A stretch of 25,466 nt of DNA. It comes from a virus. Shown here piece after piece: positions 16,090-22,655 of the stretch (positions within the stretch are counted from its first letter, which is position 1; every line of letters starts with the position of its first letter). Made by a program: the position numbers and the translations under genes. The DNA lies in IMG/VR virus record IMGVR_UViG_3300012944_000057, positions 1 through 25,466 of that record; one strand, given 5' to 3'. The notes beneath the pieces are model-generated. The model saw only the letters and a program-made list of their open reading frames with translations. It was not told the origin of the DNA and searched no databases.

Positions 16090-16160
16090 AACCTTACAAA
16101 CTTACAAGGCGTCGGCACGTTCGGTTGCCGCGCAAAAGGTACAAAGTCGGCGACCCCGCC
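16090..16160 (-). other. Gap between HNH and small terminase genes
   Basis: These 71 bases hold two CTTACAA direct repeats with an 8-base period (16093-16107), just upstream of the small terminase start, and no gene. A cos or terminase binding site would be plausible here, but nothing proves it. Confidence 0.3.
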
Positions 16161-16466
16161 CTACCCGTCGGCTCTGCGCCAGCGGTGGCGGGCATCGAGA
16201 GGAATGCCCGAGGTGTCGCAGCCGGAAATGAGCGAGCCTGTCTTGTCGCTGCCCGTCTTGATCGAGTGGCATGAGTGACAGAGCGATTGCAGATTGCCCG
16301 AATCTCGGCGATCGCCACCGTCTTCGATGCGCTTGATGTGATCGGCATCGGTTGCCGCTTCGGTGAGCCCGCGAGCGAGGCACATGGCACAGAGCGGCTC
16401 GCGTGCCAGTTGTGCAGGTCGAATGAAATCTCGCCACTCGCGCGTGTCATAGAATCGTCCGCTCAC
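16161..16466 (-). CDS. HNH endonuclease, terminase-associated
   Basis: It encodes 101 residues from GTG 16466, directly after the previous stop (TGA GTG). Zinc ligands are C26-x2-C29 (CAMC) and C63-x2-C66. The HNH core is DH at 42-43 (ADHIKRIEDGG), N58 (SGNLQSLCHSCH) and His67. The end GIPLDARHRW is also usual for phage HNH proteins near terminase. In HK97 the homologous gp74 stimulates terminase cutting at cos, so I infer a packaging role and cohesive-end packaging. A free homing nuclease is less likely, because the gene is in line with the operon and no split gene is seen. Confidence 0.92.
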   Translation of the reverse strand: MSGRFYDTREWRDFIRPAQLAREPLCAMCLARGLTEAATDADHIKRIEDGGDRRDSGNLQSLCHSCHSIKTGSDKTGSLISGCDTSGIPLDARHRWRRADG

Positions 16467-16694
16467 TCACCGCGAACCGATGATCCGAACCGGTGCAGGC
16501 CTCACCTCTTCAGGCGTGAAGGCGATCCCTTTGAGATCCACTATCGCTGGCATACCACGCACGGGCTGCTGTGTAATGGGATCCAGCCAGGCAATGCGCA
16601 CCTGGCTCCCATCACGCAGCTTGATGATCAGGGACTGCCCATCCTGCAGCACCAAGTCGACTGTCTTGCCTCTCAGCAGGCGAGTGATGTGCAT
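16467..16694 (-). CDS. Small phage protein of unknown function
   Basis: It encodes 75 residues from ATG 16694, three bases after the previous stop; an AGGAAGG lies about 11 bases upstream. The sequence is beta-rich: VDLVLQDGQSLIIKLRDGSQVRIAWLD, then GMPAIVDLKGIAFTPEEV. It has no Cys, membrane segment or catalytic motif. It looks like a small beta-barrel of about five strands. Its stop directly precedes the GTG of the HNH gene, so the two are probably coupled. I do not recognise a characterised family. Confidence 0.7.
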   Translation of the reverse strand: MHITRLLRGKTVDLVLQDGQSLIIKLRDGSQVRIAWLDPITQQPVRGMPAIVDLKGIAFTPEEVRPAPVRIIGSR

Positions 16695-16697
16695 GGG

Positions 16698-17018
16698 CTA
16701 GAGACCTTCCTGCCGCTGAATCCAGAACTCGTGATTGTTTCGCACCTTATCCGTGCCCGAGTAGGTGGCCTCGACTGAGACACGAATCAACTCGAGTTCC
16801 CTCTCTCTTGGCGCCGCGATCGTGAGTTCGCCGGGGGTCACGGTGATCGAGGCAACGCCCGCACTCGGTGTCGTCGCAGTCCAGTTCGTGATCTGCACGC
16901 CCGTCGTCAGATTGTCGATCCGGTACCGTGCGCTTGCCGGCTGCGCCGCGACACCGCTCGCGTCCTTGAACGTCGATTGAATATAGACGGTGTTCTGTTC
17001 GGGCTTGATCGGGGTCAT
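16698..17018 (-). CDS. Small Ig-like beta protein of unknown function
   Basis: It encodes 106 residues from ATG 17018. The strand pattern is VYIQSTFKDASGVAAQPASA, then ARYRIDNLTTGVQITNWT, SAGVASITVTPGEL and LELIRVSVEATYSG, ending NNHEFWIQRQEGL. This is the composition of an Ig-like beta sandwich; similar small proteins of unknown role are common in siphophage genomes. It may be a virion component that works with the repeat protein encoded upstream, five bases away. No experimental function is known to me. Confidence 0.68.
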   Translation of the reverse strand: MTPIKPEQNTVYIQSTFKDASGVAAQPASARYRIDNLTTGVQITNWTATTPSAGVASITVTPGELTIAAPRERELELIRVSVEATYSGTDKVRNNHEFWIQRQEGL

Positions 17019-17023
17019 GGCTT

Positions 17024-18307
17024 CTAGCTCAGCACCGAATCGGCATCGCGTTCGGACATGCTGTTCTCCGCTGTGCGATGCGTCTGCACCAGGTCATCGA
17101 ATCGGACCGTCATCGTGAGATCAATCGATCGAATGATGGCCGTCGCCGGCGGAGCGAGCGGCGGCAGTGTCAACGTGATCGGCGTTGCCGAACCCTGCAG
17201 CTCCGCACGCTTGATGCGCCTCGGCGTCGGCCAATCGAAGGGCACCAGGGGCGCGGGGCCGATGACCCGGAGCGTCGATGTCAGCAGATTGACTGCAGCA
17301 TCGGTCGGCGCCAGACGCCGGCGTGAGATCTGCGAGAGATCAACTGGCGCAAACGGCGCCACCGCTGGCGGTGGCAGCGAGAGCGTCGTCAGCGTGAGAT
17401 TCGGCGCGAGATATCCGTCGGGCGTCTTGCGCTTCGCGGCCTGCCATACATCCACTGGCGCGAAAGGCGCAACGGTTGGCGGCGGGAGCGCGAATACCGT
17501 CAGGACAAGATTCGGGGCCGAGTCCTTATCCTGGCTCTTGCGGACAGCAGCCTGGCTGCCATCCCACGGCAAGAACGGCGCGAGCGCTGGCGGCGCAAGC
17601 GAGAGCGTCGTCAGCGTGAGATTCGGCGCGCCGTCGAGTGCCGGCGGGCGCTTCACTTTCGCCGCGAGCCATTCGCCCGACGCTAACGGTAGTACATCCT
17701 GCGGCACGATGACCGCGAGGGTCGAGGTGAGCAGGTTTGTCGAATCGAACTGCGTCGGCGCCCGGCGCTTGCCACCTTGGGCAAGATCGATCGGCGCGAA
17801 AGGCGCGATGACAGGCGCGGCTGAGAGCGTCGATGTCAGTAAATTCAGTGCATTGTCGTCGGCCCGCGCACTGCGACGACGCGCTTGGCCGAGATCCTCC
17901 GGCGTGAGCAAGACGCTCGGCGCCGCAAGAGTCGAGTGCAGCAGATTCGGCGCCTCATCGCTTCTCGCGATGCGTCGGATCGAATCCTGATCAAGATCGA
18001 TCGGCCTAAACGGCGCTACGACCGGCGCAGCCGAGAGCGTCGTCAGGAGCAGGTTCTGCTCTGCCTGCGCCGGCGGCAGCCGCTTCAGGGTCGGCTGCGA
18101 GATAACGGGGCCGCGGCAAAGCGCCGTGACGACCGCGAGCGTCGTCAGTAACAGGTTCGGCGATAGATCCCCGAGAAAAACCGGGCGCCGGCGGGGCTGA
18201 TCTCCCCCGCCCGAAGCGGCTTGTGAAAGTGCGACACTCGAACCGGTAGCCGGGGGGCCGGTGAATGGCCCTCGACTAAAAGGCCCCGGTCTCCAAAGCA
18301 GAGCCAT
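17024..18307 (-). CDS. Repeat protein: nine ~36-residue NLL-x-TL repeats
   Basis: It encodes 427 residues from ATG 18307. Nine tandem repeats begin at residues 51, 85, 121, 155, 191, 229, 266, 303 and 340. Each opens with NL-x-x-(T/S)TL, has a Pro/Val-rich middle often ending APFxPxDL, and then a Gln plus a basic cluster (QxxxRR). The last carries PFDWPTPRR, which I recall from repeat proteins of other phages with DWPNPR motifs. Two repeats share an exact 33-base stretch (17376-17408 and 17598-17630) exactly 222 bases apart, which means two 37-codon units. Residues 1-50 are Gly/Pro-rich and 370-427 form a distinct C-terminal part. Neighbours suggest a virion fibre or decoration. Function is unknown. 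Confidence 0.78.
   Translation of the reverse strand: MALLWRPGPFSRGPFTGPPATGSSVALSQAASGGGDQPRRRPVFLGDLSPNLLLTTLAVVTALCRGPVISQPTLKRLPPAQAEQNLLLTTLSAAPVVAPFRPIDLDQDSIRRIARSDEAPNLLHSTLAAPSVLLTPEDLGQARRRSARADDNALNLLTSTLSAAPVIAPFAPIDLAQGGKRRAPTQFDSTNLLTSTLAVIVPQDVLPLASGEWLAAKVKRPPALDGAPNLTLTTLSLAPPALAPFLPWDGSQAAVRKSQDKDSAPNLVLTVFALPPPTVAPFAPVDVWQAAKRKTPDGYLAPNLTLTTLSLPPPAVAPFAPVDLSQISRRRLAPTDAAVNLLTSTLRVIGPAPLVPFDWPTPRRIKRAELQGSATPITLTLPPLAPPATAIIRSIDLTMTVRFDDLVQTHRTAENSMSERDADSVLS
17376..17630 (-). repeat. 33-base exact direct repeat inside the repeat gene
   Basis: The copies at 17376-17408 and 17598-17630 are identical over 33 bases and offset by 222 bases, two repeat units. They encode the part around NLTLTTLSL in repeats 6 and 8. 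Identity at silent positions suggests recent duplication or conversion. Confidence 0.85.
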
Positions 18308-18317
18308 GTGGGCTGGC

Positions 18318-18869
18318 TCAGTTCATCGCTATGACATTGACGTCATGGACCTGCATCGTCTCCGCGGTGGATCCGGAGCGAAGCGCCTGCACGCTCAGCA
18401 CGTTGCCGGCGACGGTGAGGTCGCAGGCGCCCGATACCGCCGCAGTATTCGCGGGCATCAAAAAATCTCCGGCCGCGATGACGGCGGTGCCGAAAAATGC
18501 TTTCCCCCAGCCAAACAGTGTCCCCGCCGATCCTGTCGATCGACAATGCACGATGAACTTGGCGCGCCACGATATTGCGGTTTGGCTTGCAATAAGCGTC
18601 TGAGCGGCCGAGGCGACAATCGACACACCGTTCGCATCTGCTCCGGTGCCGTAGAAGAGCGCGAGAGTGAGGTTGCCCGGAGTCGCGGCCGTGGTGATGC
18701 GGCCGAAGAGTTCGATCCGTACCTTCTTCCCAGCCCACCAGTAGTCCTTGCCCATCGCCGGAACATTGGCGATCGGATAGAGGGCCTTGTTCGTCGCGGC
18801 GAGCGTGACAGAGGCCACGTCGCTCGTGATGAACGGCGCGCGCAGGTCGTTATAGAACTGACCGTCCAT
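18318..18869 (-). CDS. Probable virion protein (beta-rich, unknown)
   Basis: It encodes 183 residues from ATG 18869. Sequence: MDGQFYNDLRAPFITSDVAS, then a Gly/Trp segment YWWAGKKVRIELFGRITTAA, then TPGNLTLALFYGTGADANGV and SGACDLTVAGNVLSVQAL. It is beta-rich, with many Thr and Ala and no catalytic motif, membrane segment or signal peptide. Related sequences that I recall come from uncharacterised genes in virion-gene clusters of actinobacterial and proteobacterial phages. Together with the next 166-residue protein it resembles jelly-roll head-fibre or decoration subunits. I infer a structural role. Confidence 0.65.
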   Translation of the reverse strand: MDGQFYNDLRAPFITSDVASVTLAATNKALYPIANVPAMGKDYWWAGKKVRIELFGRITTAATPGNLTLALFYGTGADANGVSIVASAAQTLIASQTAISWRAKFIVHCRSTGSAGTLFGWGKAFFGTAVIAAGDFLMPANTAAVSGACDLTVAGNVLSVQALRSGSTAETMQVHDVNVIAMN

Positions 18870-18881
18870 GAACGGCGCGCC

Positions 18882-19382
18882 CTATTGCGGCTCGAGGATG
18901 ATCTCGGACGCCATCAGGCCAGGCGTGCCGCCCGTGAATGCATTGAGCGAAAGCTCTCCGAGGGGCTGCGTGTTGCCGAGCGAGGAGATCTGCTGCCCGA
19001 TGCCCTGATACTGGTATCGGAAGATGCCACCGTAGGCGTTGAACGAGCACGAGAGCAGCATGCCGACGGTCGCCGAGCGCTGCGGCTTCGTGGTCGATGC
19101 GATGTAAGGCAACGGGGGCGCGGCGAGCGCAACCGCCGACGGATCGACCGCCGCAAGGCGGGCGGCCGTCAAAGTGACGCCGACGACCGAATTACGGCCC
19201 ACAACCATGATGCATGGCGAGGACGTCGATGGCGCCTGGCCCTGCAGCACGACCTCGCAGAGGCCGACGCGCTGCGTAGTGCTGCCACCCTGAATCGTGT
19301 GGTGACCGTTGTCGGTGAAGGCGGCTGCGTCGGCGACGGCAACCGGCGTCCAGGTCGGGACCACACTTGACCACTGGCTCAT
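18882..19382 (-). CDS. Probable virion protein (unknown)
   Basis: It encodes 166 residues from ATG 19382 behind GAGGAA. It begins MSQWSSVVPTWTPVAVADAAAF, continues NGHHTIQGGSTTQRVGLCEVVL and ends LGNTQPLGELSLNAFTGGTPG with EIILEPQ. It is beta-rich and small-residue-rich, without signal peptide or enzymatic motif. The even spacing of Gly and Thr and its place next to the 183-residue protein suggest both are parts of one particle structure. It is not a recognised family to me beyond similarity to unnamed phage virion proteins. Confidence 0.65.
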   Translation of the reverse strand: MSQWSSVVPTWTPVAVADAAAFTDNGHHTIQGGSTTQRVGLCEVVLQGQAPSTSSPCIMVVGRNSVVGVTLTAARLAAVDPSAVALAAPPLPYIASTTKPQRSATVGMLLSCSFNAYGGIFRYQYQGIGQQISSLGNTQPLGELSLNAFTGGTPGLMASEIILEPQ

Positions 19383-19395
19383 GGGGAGTTCCTCG

Positions 19396-19746
19396 TTAAG
19401 GGATTAGTAGATGCGTGCCGAGCTGCTCAGCACGAAAAGCCGCTTCTTGCGCGTCGTCGAGAATCTTTGCCATGGGAAGGCACGCCGCGCCCAGGGAGCG
19501 CGCGAGGCCGCATTGATCACAGAGATAGGCATCGCAGGTCCGGCAGAAGGCTCGCTCGCGCGAGCGATCGGGATTGAGGAGCACACCGCGCGAGCAGTGC
19601 GAACAATGCACAAGCGCTGTCTCGTAGTTGACGCTGCCGACGGCGTGCTTACCGAAGCCCGCGCGCTCGGCCGTGGCACGATCGAATCCTGGGCTCTGCC
19701 GATGGTCGACTTGCAGATAGCTCTCGAGCCGTCGTCGCGATCCCAT
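19396..19746 (-). CDS. Zinc-ribbon phage protein
   Basis: It encodes 116 residues from ATG 19746, with GAGGTG upstream. It opens RRRLESYLQVDHRQSPGF, a pattern I recall from small phage zinc proteins of unknown role. Cys pairs are C48-x2-C51, C68-x2-C71 and C76-x2-C79, plus C89, enough for two zinc sites. The segment NPDRSRERAFCRTCDAYLC lies between. The C-terminus is helical (AKILDDAQEAAFRAEQLG). It may act as a regulator, an assembly factor or a nucleic-acid binder. It lies between the Kelch protein and virion proteins, so translation is linked to these. Confidence 0.75.
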   Translation of the reverse strand: MGSRRRLESYLQVDHRQSPGFDRATAERAGFGKHAVGSVNYETALVHCSHCSRGVLLNPDRSRERAFCRTCDAYLCDQCGLARSLGAACLPMAKILDDAQEAAFRAEQLGTHLLIP

Positions 19747-19754
19747 GCATCACC

Positions 19755-20906
19755 TCAGAAGCACGACTGCGCCATCATTGGATTGGTCACGACCGCCCCA
19801 GAGCTGCGATAGAAATAGACGTGCGTCGTTGTCGAGTTGACGAGTATGAAAAGGCCTTCGTAGCCAGGTATATCGCCGAGGTACGCCCAGCGTCCGTAGG
19901 TGCCATTCGCCGTCGGATTGCCTGGCGTGTCGCCGGTGCCGGCGATCCGCGTGACAATCTTCGTGCCGAGATTCAGCTGGTAAACGTCGCGGTTATCGGC
20001 GCCGCCCGTCGCCGTACCACCCCAAATGACCATGCATGAGATGACCGGATCCCATGCGATGCCGGGCACTTCCACATCGAAGATATTTAGCGATCCCGTC
20101 GCCGGGAGGCCCGTCGTCTCCGATCCGATATAAGCATTCGTATCGAGACGTCGGCCGAAGGCCTGCCCGGATGCCGCGGTGCCTGTAAATATCAGCTGGC
20201 TCGGTGCGATCGGCGCGATGGCGCACGAGTCATCACCAATGACCGGGCCTTCAAAATTTGTGAGCGCCGTGTATTGGGAGCCAGGCGACGCCGCCGGGTT
20301 GAACTTCGCGAGTCCGCGCCGATGCTGCGTGTAGAAAAATGCGGAAGCGGAATCGTAAGCCACATTGCAGCGCGGGTCCGCCGCGGTCGGCGAGATAGCC
20401 GGCGCATCGTCGAGCCGCGTCCAGGCCGACGGAGCCGCCGTGTTCGGACTTTCGGTCGAACAGTCGAACTCATAAGTGCGAATCGCACGGTTCCCGGTCG
20501 GCCCCGCGAGGAAGCCGCCTGGCATGACCAGCATGCGATCACGAGAGGCCTGATAGATCAGACCGTGATAGGTGTGTCTCGAAGCCGGCGAGCCGTCGGC
20601 GTTCGCTTCCGAATCATCGTTCAGTGGCGTCGAGTAATACGCCTTGCGGCGCCATGTCAGATAGTTGCCGCTGCCCGAGTCGAAGTTGAAGGCGTACACC
20701 TCATTGCCGGTGTAGTCGGTATGCCCGCCGCCGAAGATGAGTAGATCCTTACGCGAGGTGTCGATGCATCCACCGCTCCATTTGTCCATCACGCCTTGTT
20801 GCCCGCCGCCAGGATTCGGCGTCGCATAGACGTCCGCGAGCTGGCTATTGCCGACGCGCGGAACCTGCCACCACTCGCCATTGGCAAGATCGAACGGCTT
20901 CGCCAT
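19755..20906 (-). CDS. Kelch-type beta-propeller protein
   Basis: It encodes 383 residues from ATG 20906, with GAGGTAG upstream. Repeated blade-like units contain a Gly-Gly pair after hydrophobic strands and a Tyr or Trp: SGGCIDTSRKDLLIFGGGHT (44-63), HGLIYQASRDRMLVMPGG (about 114-131), and PGIAWDPVISCMVIWGG (about 290-306). YGRWAYLGDIPGYEGLFIL follows near 340-360. This is the Kelch/galactose-oxidase repeat style, with about five to seven blades possible in this length. There is no signal peptide, so it probably acts in the phage particle or the cytoplasm. I see no galactose-oxidase copper site. A receptor-binding, decoration or enzymatic role are all possible. Confidence 0.75.
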   Translation of the reverse strand: MAKPFDLANGEWWQVPRVGNSQLADVYATPNPGGGQQGVMDKWSGGCIDTSRKDLLIFGGGHTDYTGNEVYAFNFDSGSGNYLTWRRKAYYSTPLNDDSEANADGSPASRHTYHGLIYQASRDRMLVMPGGFLAGPTGNRAIRTYEFDCSTESPNTAAPSAWTRLDDAPAISPTAADPRCNVAYDSASAFFYTQHRRGLAKFNPAASPGSQYTALTNFEGPVIGDDSCAIAPIAPSQLIFTGTAASGQAFGRRLDTNAYIGSETTGLPATGSLNIFDVEVPGIAWDPVISCMVIWGGTATGGADNRDVYQLNLGTKIVTRIAGTGDTPGNPTANGTYGRWAYLGDIPGYEGLFILVNSTTTHVYFYRSSGAVVTNPMMAQSCF

Positions 20907-20915
20907 TGAACTACC

Positions 20916-21053
20916 TCAGCGAACCACGGCCGCGGGCAGTGACATTGCAGGTCGATCGGAGCGTTCCCGAGTTTCCACGGCAGGCGCGATGAGGCTCCCC
21001 CGTGCAACATCGAGCGAGCAGACGAATCCACCCGCGGCTGTGGTGCGTTTCAC
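20916..21053 (-). CDS. Candidate small ORF (45 aa), GTGA-coupled
   Basis: GTG 21053 overlaps the stop of the secreted protein as GTGA, and the frame ends at TGA 20916, ten bases before the Kelch start. The sequence begins MKRTTAAGGFVCSLDVARG and ends SLPAAVVR. Without it the 143 bases would be a rare gap in a tightly packed operon. There is no clear ribosome binding site and no family, so it could be chance. The Kelch ribosome binding site overlaps its last codons. Confidence 0.4.
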   Translation of the reverse strand: MKRTTAAGGFVCSLDVARGSLIAPAVETRERSDRPAMSLPAAVVR

Positions 21054-22393
21054 GGCGGCCAGCCGCCGACCGGCGCATCTTGGCGAAGGCACTCGGCGAA
21101 GGCGTTGAAGGGCAGACGATAGCCCTGCGCATCGGGCGCGGGATAGACGCGCTGGTAGCGCTTGCCAGAGTCCGTCACCTTGCGCCCGAGGAGGCACGGC
21201 TCGCTCGCGGAGACCGTGATCGGCGCGCCGTCGCGCAGAAGCGGCACCCCGAGCGTGCCATCGGCGTTGCTGACGTAGACCGCCCCGCCGACCGCGACGA
21301 AGCGCGGCAGGAATCTCTGGCCGAGATCATCGGCAATCGCGGCATCGGCTGCCGTCAGCTTCGCCTTGCAGCGCTGCCACTGGCGATCCGCATTCGCATG
21401 CGTGAGCACGAAACTATCGACGCACATCGCATAGGCGCCCGGGTTGTAGGACGTGCGATAGCGCGCGACATAGTCGGGGCCGTCGACGAGCCACACCTTG
21501 ACGTGTCCGTCGGGTGGGGGCTGCTCGACGAACGGGCAATTCGGCTCCGTCGGGTAGCACGCGGGGAGCGGCGCCTCGGTGATGACGGGGAGCGCGGGCG
21601 GCTCGCCCTCAATGGTGACGAAGTAGGTCGCGGGGCGCCCATCGGCCGTCCTCACGCACGCGATGCGGTACTCAGCTGTCTGAATCGCTGGGCCGGGCGC
21701 GGGGAGCGTCGTGCTACCAGGGTTCCCGGTCGGCGCGCCGGGGAAGTCCGTGACGCAAGTTGCCGCTACGTCGCTCGCCTGCCAGTTGATCGTGATCGGC
21801 GTCCCGACGGGCTTCGTCATCTGCGAGCCGGTGGGCGTTACGGTAATCGTGAGCGGCGGGAGCGGCGCCGTACACGCTCCCGCTGGCGCACTCGTCGGTA
21901 GCCAGGCCCCGGCGACCCAATTCGGCGCCACACAGGTGTACGTGCGCGTCTGCGTCCAACTGCCGAGAAGCGGCGCACACGAAATGCCCTGCGTATCGTC
22001 GGCGGGCTTGGGCGTCGCGCACGTCGGCGGCGGAGCGGCGTTGTTTGCCACGGTGAAGGAGGCTTTCGCCCGTACCGTCACGCCATCGCCGTTCCTCGCC
22101 TCGATGACGTGCGGGCCGTCGGCGACGGTCTTGCTGTCCCACAGGAAATTGTCGCCGCCGAAGTCATACGGGCACCCGCCTTCCGGGTTGCCGTAGAGCT
22201 TCGCATCGAGAAAGAACTTCACGCCAGGCGAGGCGCACGGATTCATGCGTACGTTGATCTTGCCCTTCACCGCCGCGACGTCGAGCTCGGCGTGAACGCC
22301 TGCGACCGTCGCTGCATATTGGAGCGTCGCGGCTTCGGCTGCATGCTCCATCGACGCGACGAACATCAGCGCCGCGATCCAGAAAGCGCGCAT
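21050..22393 (-). CDS. Secreted cysteine-rich protein with Ig-like domains
   Basis: It encodes 447 residues. I chose ATG 22393 (GAGG just upstream), because it begins a signal peptide, MRAFWIAALMFVASMEHAAEA, with a likely cut near residue 21. The longer reading to 22603 crosses two terminators. The mature part has an Ig-like domain (24-116; FFLDAKLYGNP, FLWDSKTVADGPHVIEARN), a segment at 125-174 with W-T-Q-T-R-T-Y-T-C like thrombospondin type 1, a second Ig-like domain (181-262; ITVTPTGSQMTKPVGTPITI), and a C-terminal part of about 170 residues. There are 14 Cys (53, 74, 125, 139, 154, 174, 213, 246, 279, 286, 324, 342, 400, 435), which suggests disulfides in the periplasm or outside. It is the first late gene. 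Its role is unknown: superinfection exclusion, adhesion or host-surface change are possible. Confidence 0.75.
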   Translation of the reverse strand: MRAFWIAALMFVASMEHAAEAATLQYAATVAGVHAELDVAAVKGKINVRMNPCASPGVKFFLDAKLYGNPEGGCPYDFGGDNFLWDSKTVADGPHVIEARNGDGVTVRAKASFTVANNAAPPPTCATPKPADDTQGISCAPLLGSWTQTRTYTCVAPNWVAGAWLPTSAPAGACTAPLPPLTITVTPTGSQMTKPVGTPITINWQASDVAATCVTDFPGAPTGNPGSTTLPAPGPAIQTAEYRIACVRTADGRPATYFVTIEGEPPALPVITEAPLPACYPTEPNCPFVEQPPPDGHVKVWLVDGPDYVARYRTSYNPGAYAMCVDSFVLTHANADRQWQRCKAKLTAADAAIADDLGQRFLPRFVAVGGAVYVSNADGTLGVPLLRDGAPITVSASEPCLLGRKVTDSGKRYQRVYPAPDAQGYRLPFNAFAECLRQDAPVGGWPP

Positions 22394-22407
22394 GGAGCCT
22401 CGCGATG

Positions 22408-22435
22408 AAAAAATGGCCCGCTTCGCAGGCGGGCC
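22408..22435 (-). terminator. Intrinsic terminator upstream of the secreted protein gene
   Basis: On the minus strand GGCCCGC CTGCGAA GCGGGCC is followed by A and then six T. The stem is 7 bp. It lies only 15 bases before the late gene start at 22393, so genes after it require readthrough. Confidence 0.87.
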
Positions 22436-22547
22436 AGTCGTTTCGAGCTCGCCGAGGGGAACGGCGGGCCATGGGAGATAGGTCGCCCGGTAGTCGCGGC
22501 CTAAGCAATAGATGCTGATGGAGTGTGTGCCGGGCCGGGCGTCGGAC

Positions 22548-22575
22548 AAGAAAAAGCCCGCGCGTGGCGGGCTTT
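22548..22575 (-). terminator. Intrinsic terminator after the late promoter candidate
   Basis: On the minus strand AAAGCCCGC CACGC GCGGGCTTT extends into five T and CTT. The stem is 9 bp. It lies about 33 bases beyond the predicted start of transcription, as a late-leader terminator would. Confidence 0.87.
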
Positions 22576-22615
22576 CCGGTTGCGTCGGGGGATACCTCCC
22601 CAACTCTGGGAGCGG

Positions 22616-22645
22616 AAACTACCCCCAAGTGGGCCGCCCCGTCAA
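22616..22645 (-). promoter_or_regulatory. Candidate sigma-70 late promoter
   Basis: On the minus strand the -35 TTGACG (22645-22640) matches consensus at five of six bases. An 18-base spacer leads to TAGTTT (22621-22616), which matches TATAAT at three of six. The weak -10 box would suit a Q-controlled promoter. The predicted start of transcription is near 22608. Confidence 0.42.
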
Positions 22646-22655
22646 GGTCCTTGAT

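Larger units (their letters stand above)
22394..22655 (-). promoter_or_regulatory. Late-control leader region (non-coding)
   Basis: These 262 bases separate the Q-like gene from the first late gene and hold a candidate promoter at 22616-22645 and two terminators at 22548-22575 and 22408-22435. I see no credible gene in it. The layout, Q gene then promoter then terminator then late genes, is that of lambda pR'-tR'. It also holds short G-runs (TTGGGG twice near 22600-22630) whose role is unknown. Confidence 0.6.

Noticed and set aside
16161-16466. HNH gene as a homing endonuclease
   Set aside because: It lies in line with the operon, directly before the terminase genes as in HK97, and interrupts no gene.
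17058-17990. Plus-strand reading frame of 310 codons with repeats
   Set aside because: Its repetition is the mirror of the real repeat gene on the minus strand.
17024-18307. CRISPR-like array
   Set aside because: The periodicity is 34-38 codons within an open frame with variable repeats, not short repeats with spacers.
21002-21901. Long plus-strand reading frame of 299 codons
   Set aside because: It lies antisense to the secreted protein, is Arg-rich, and has no family pattern. GC-rich DNA gives such frames by chance.
22394-22603. Earlier start of the secreted protein at 22603
   Set aside because: It would include two terminators and hide the signal peptide that starts at 22393.
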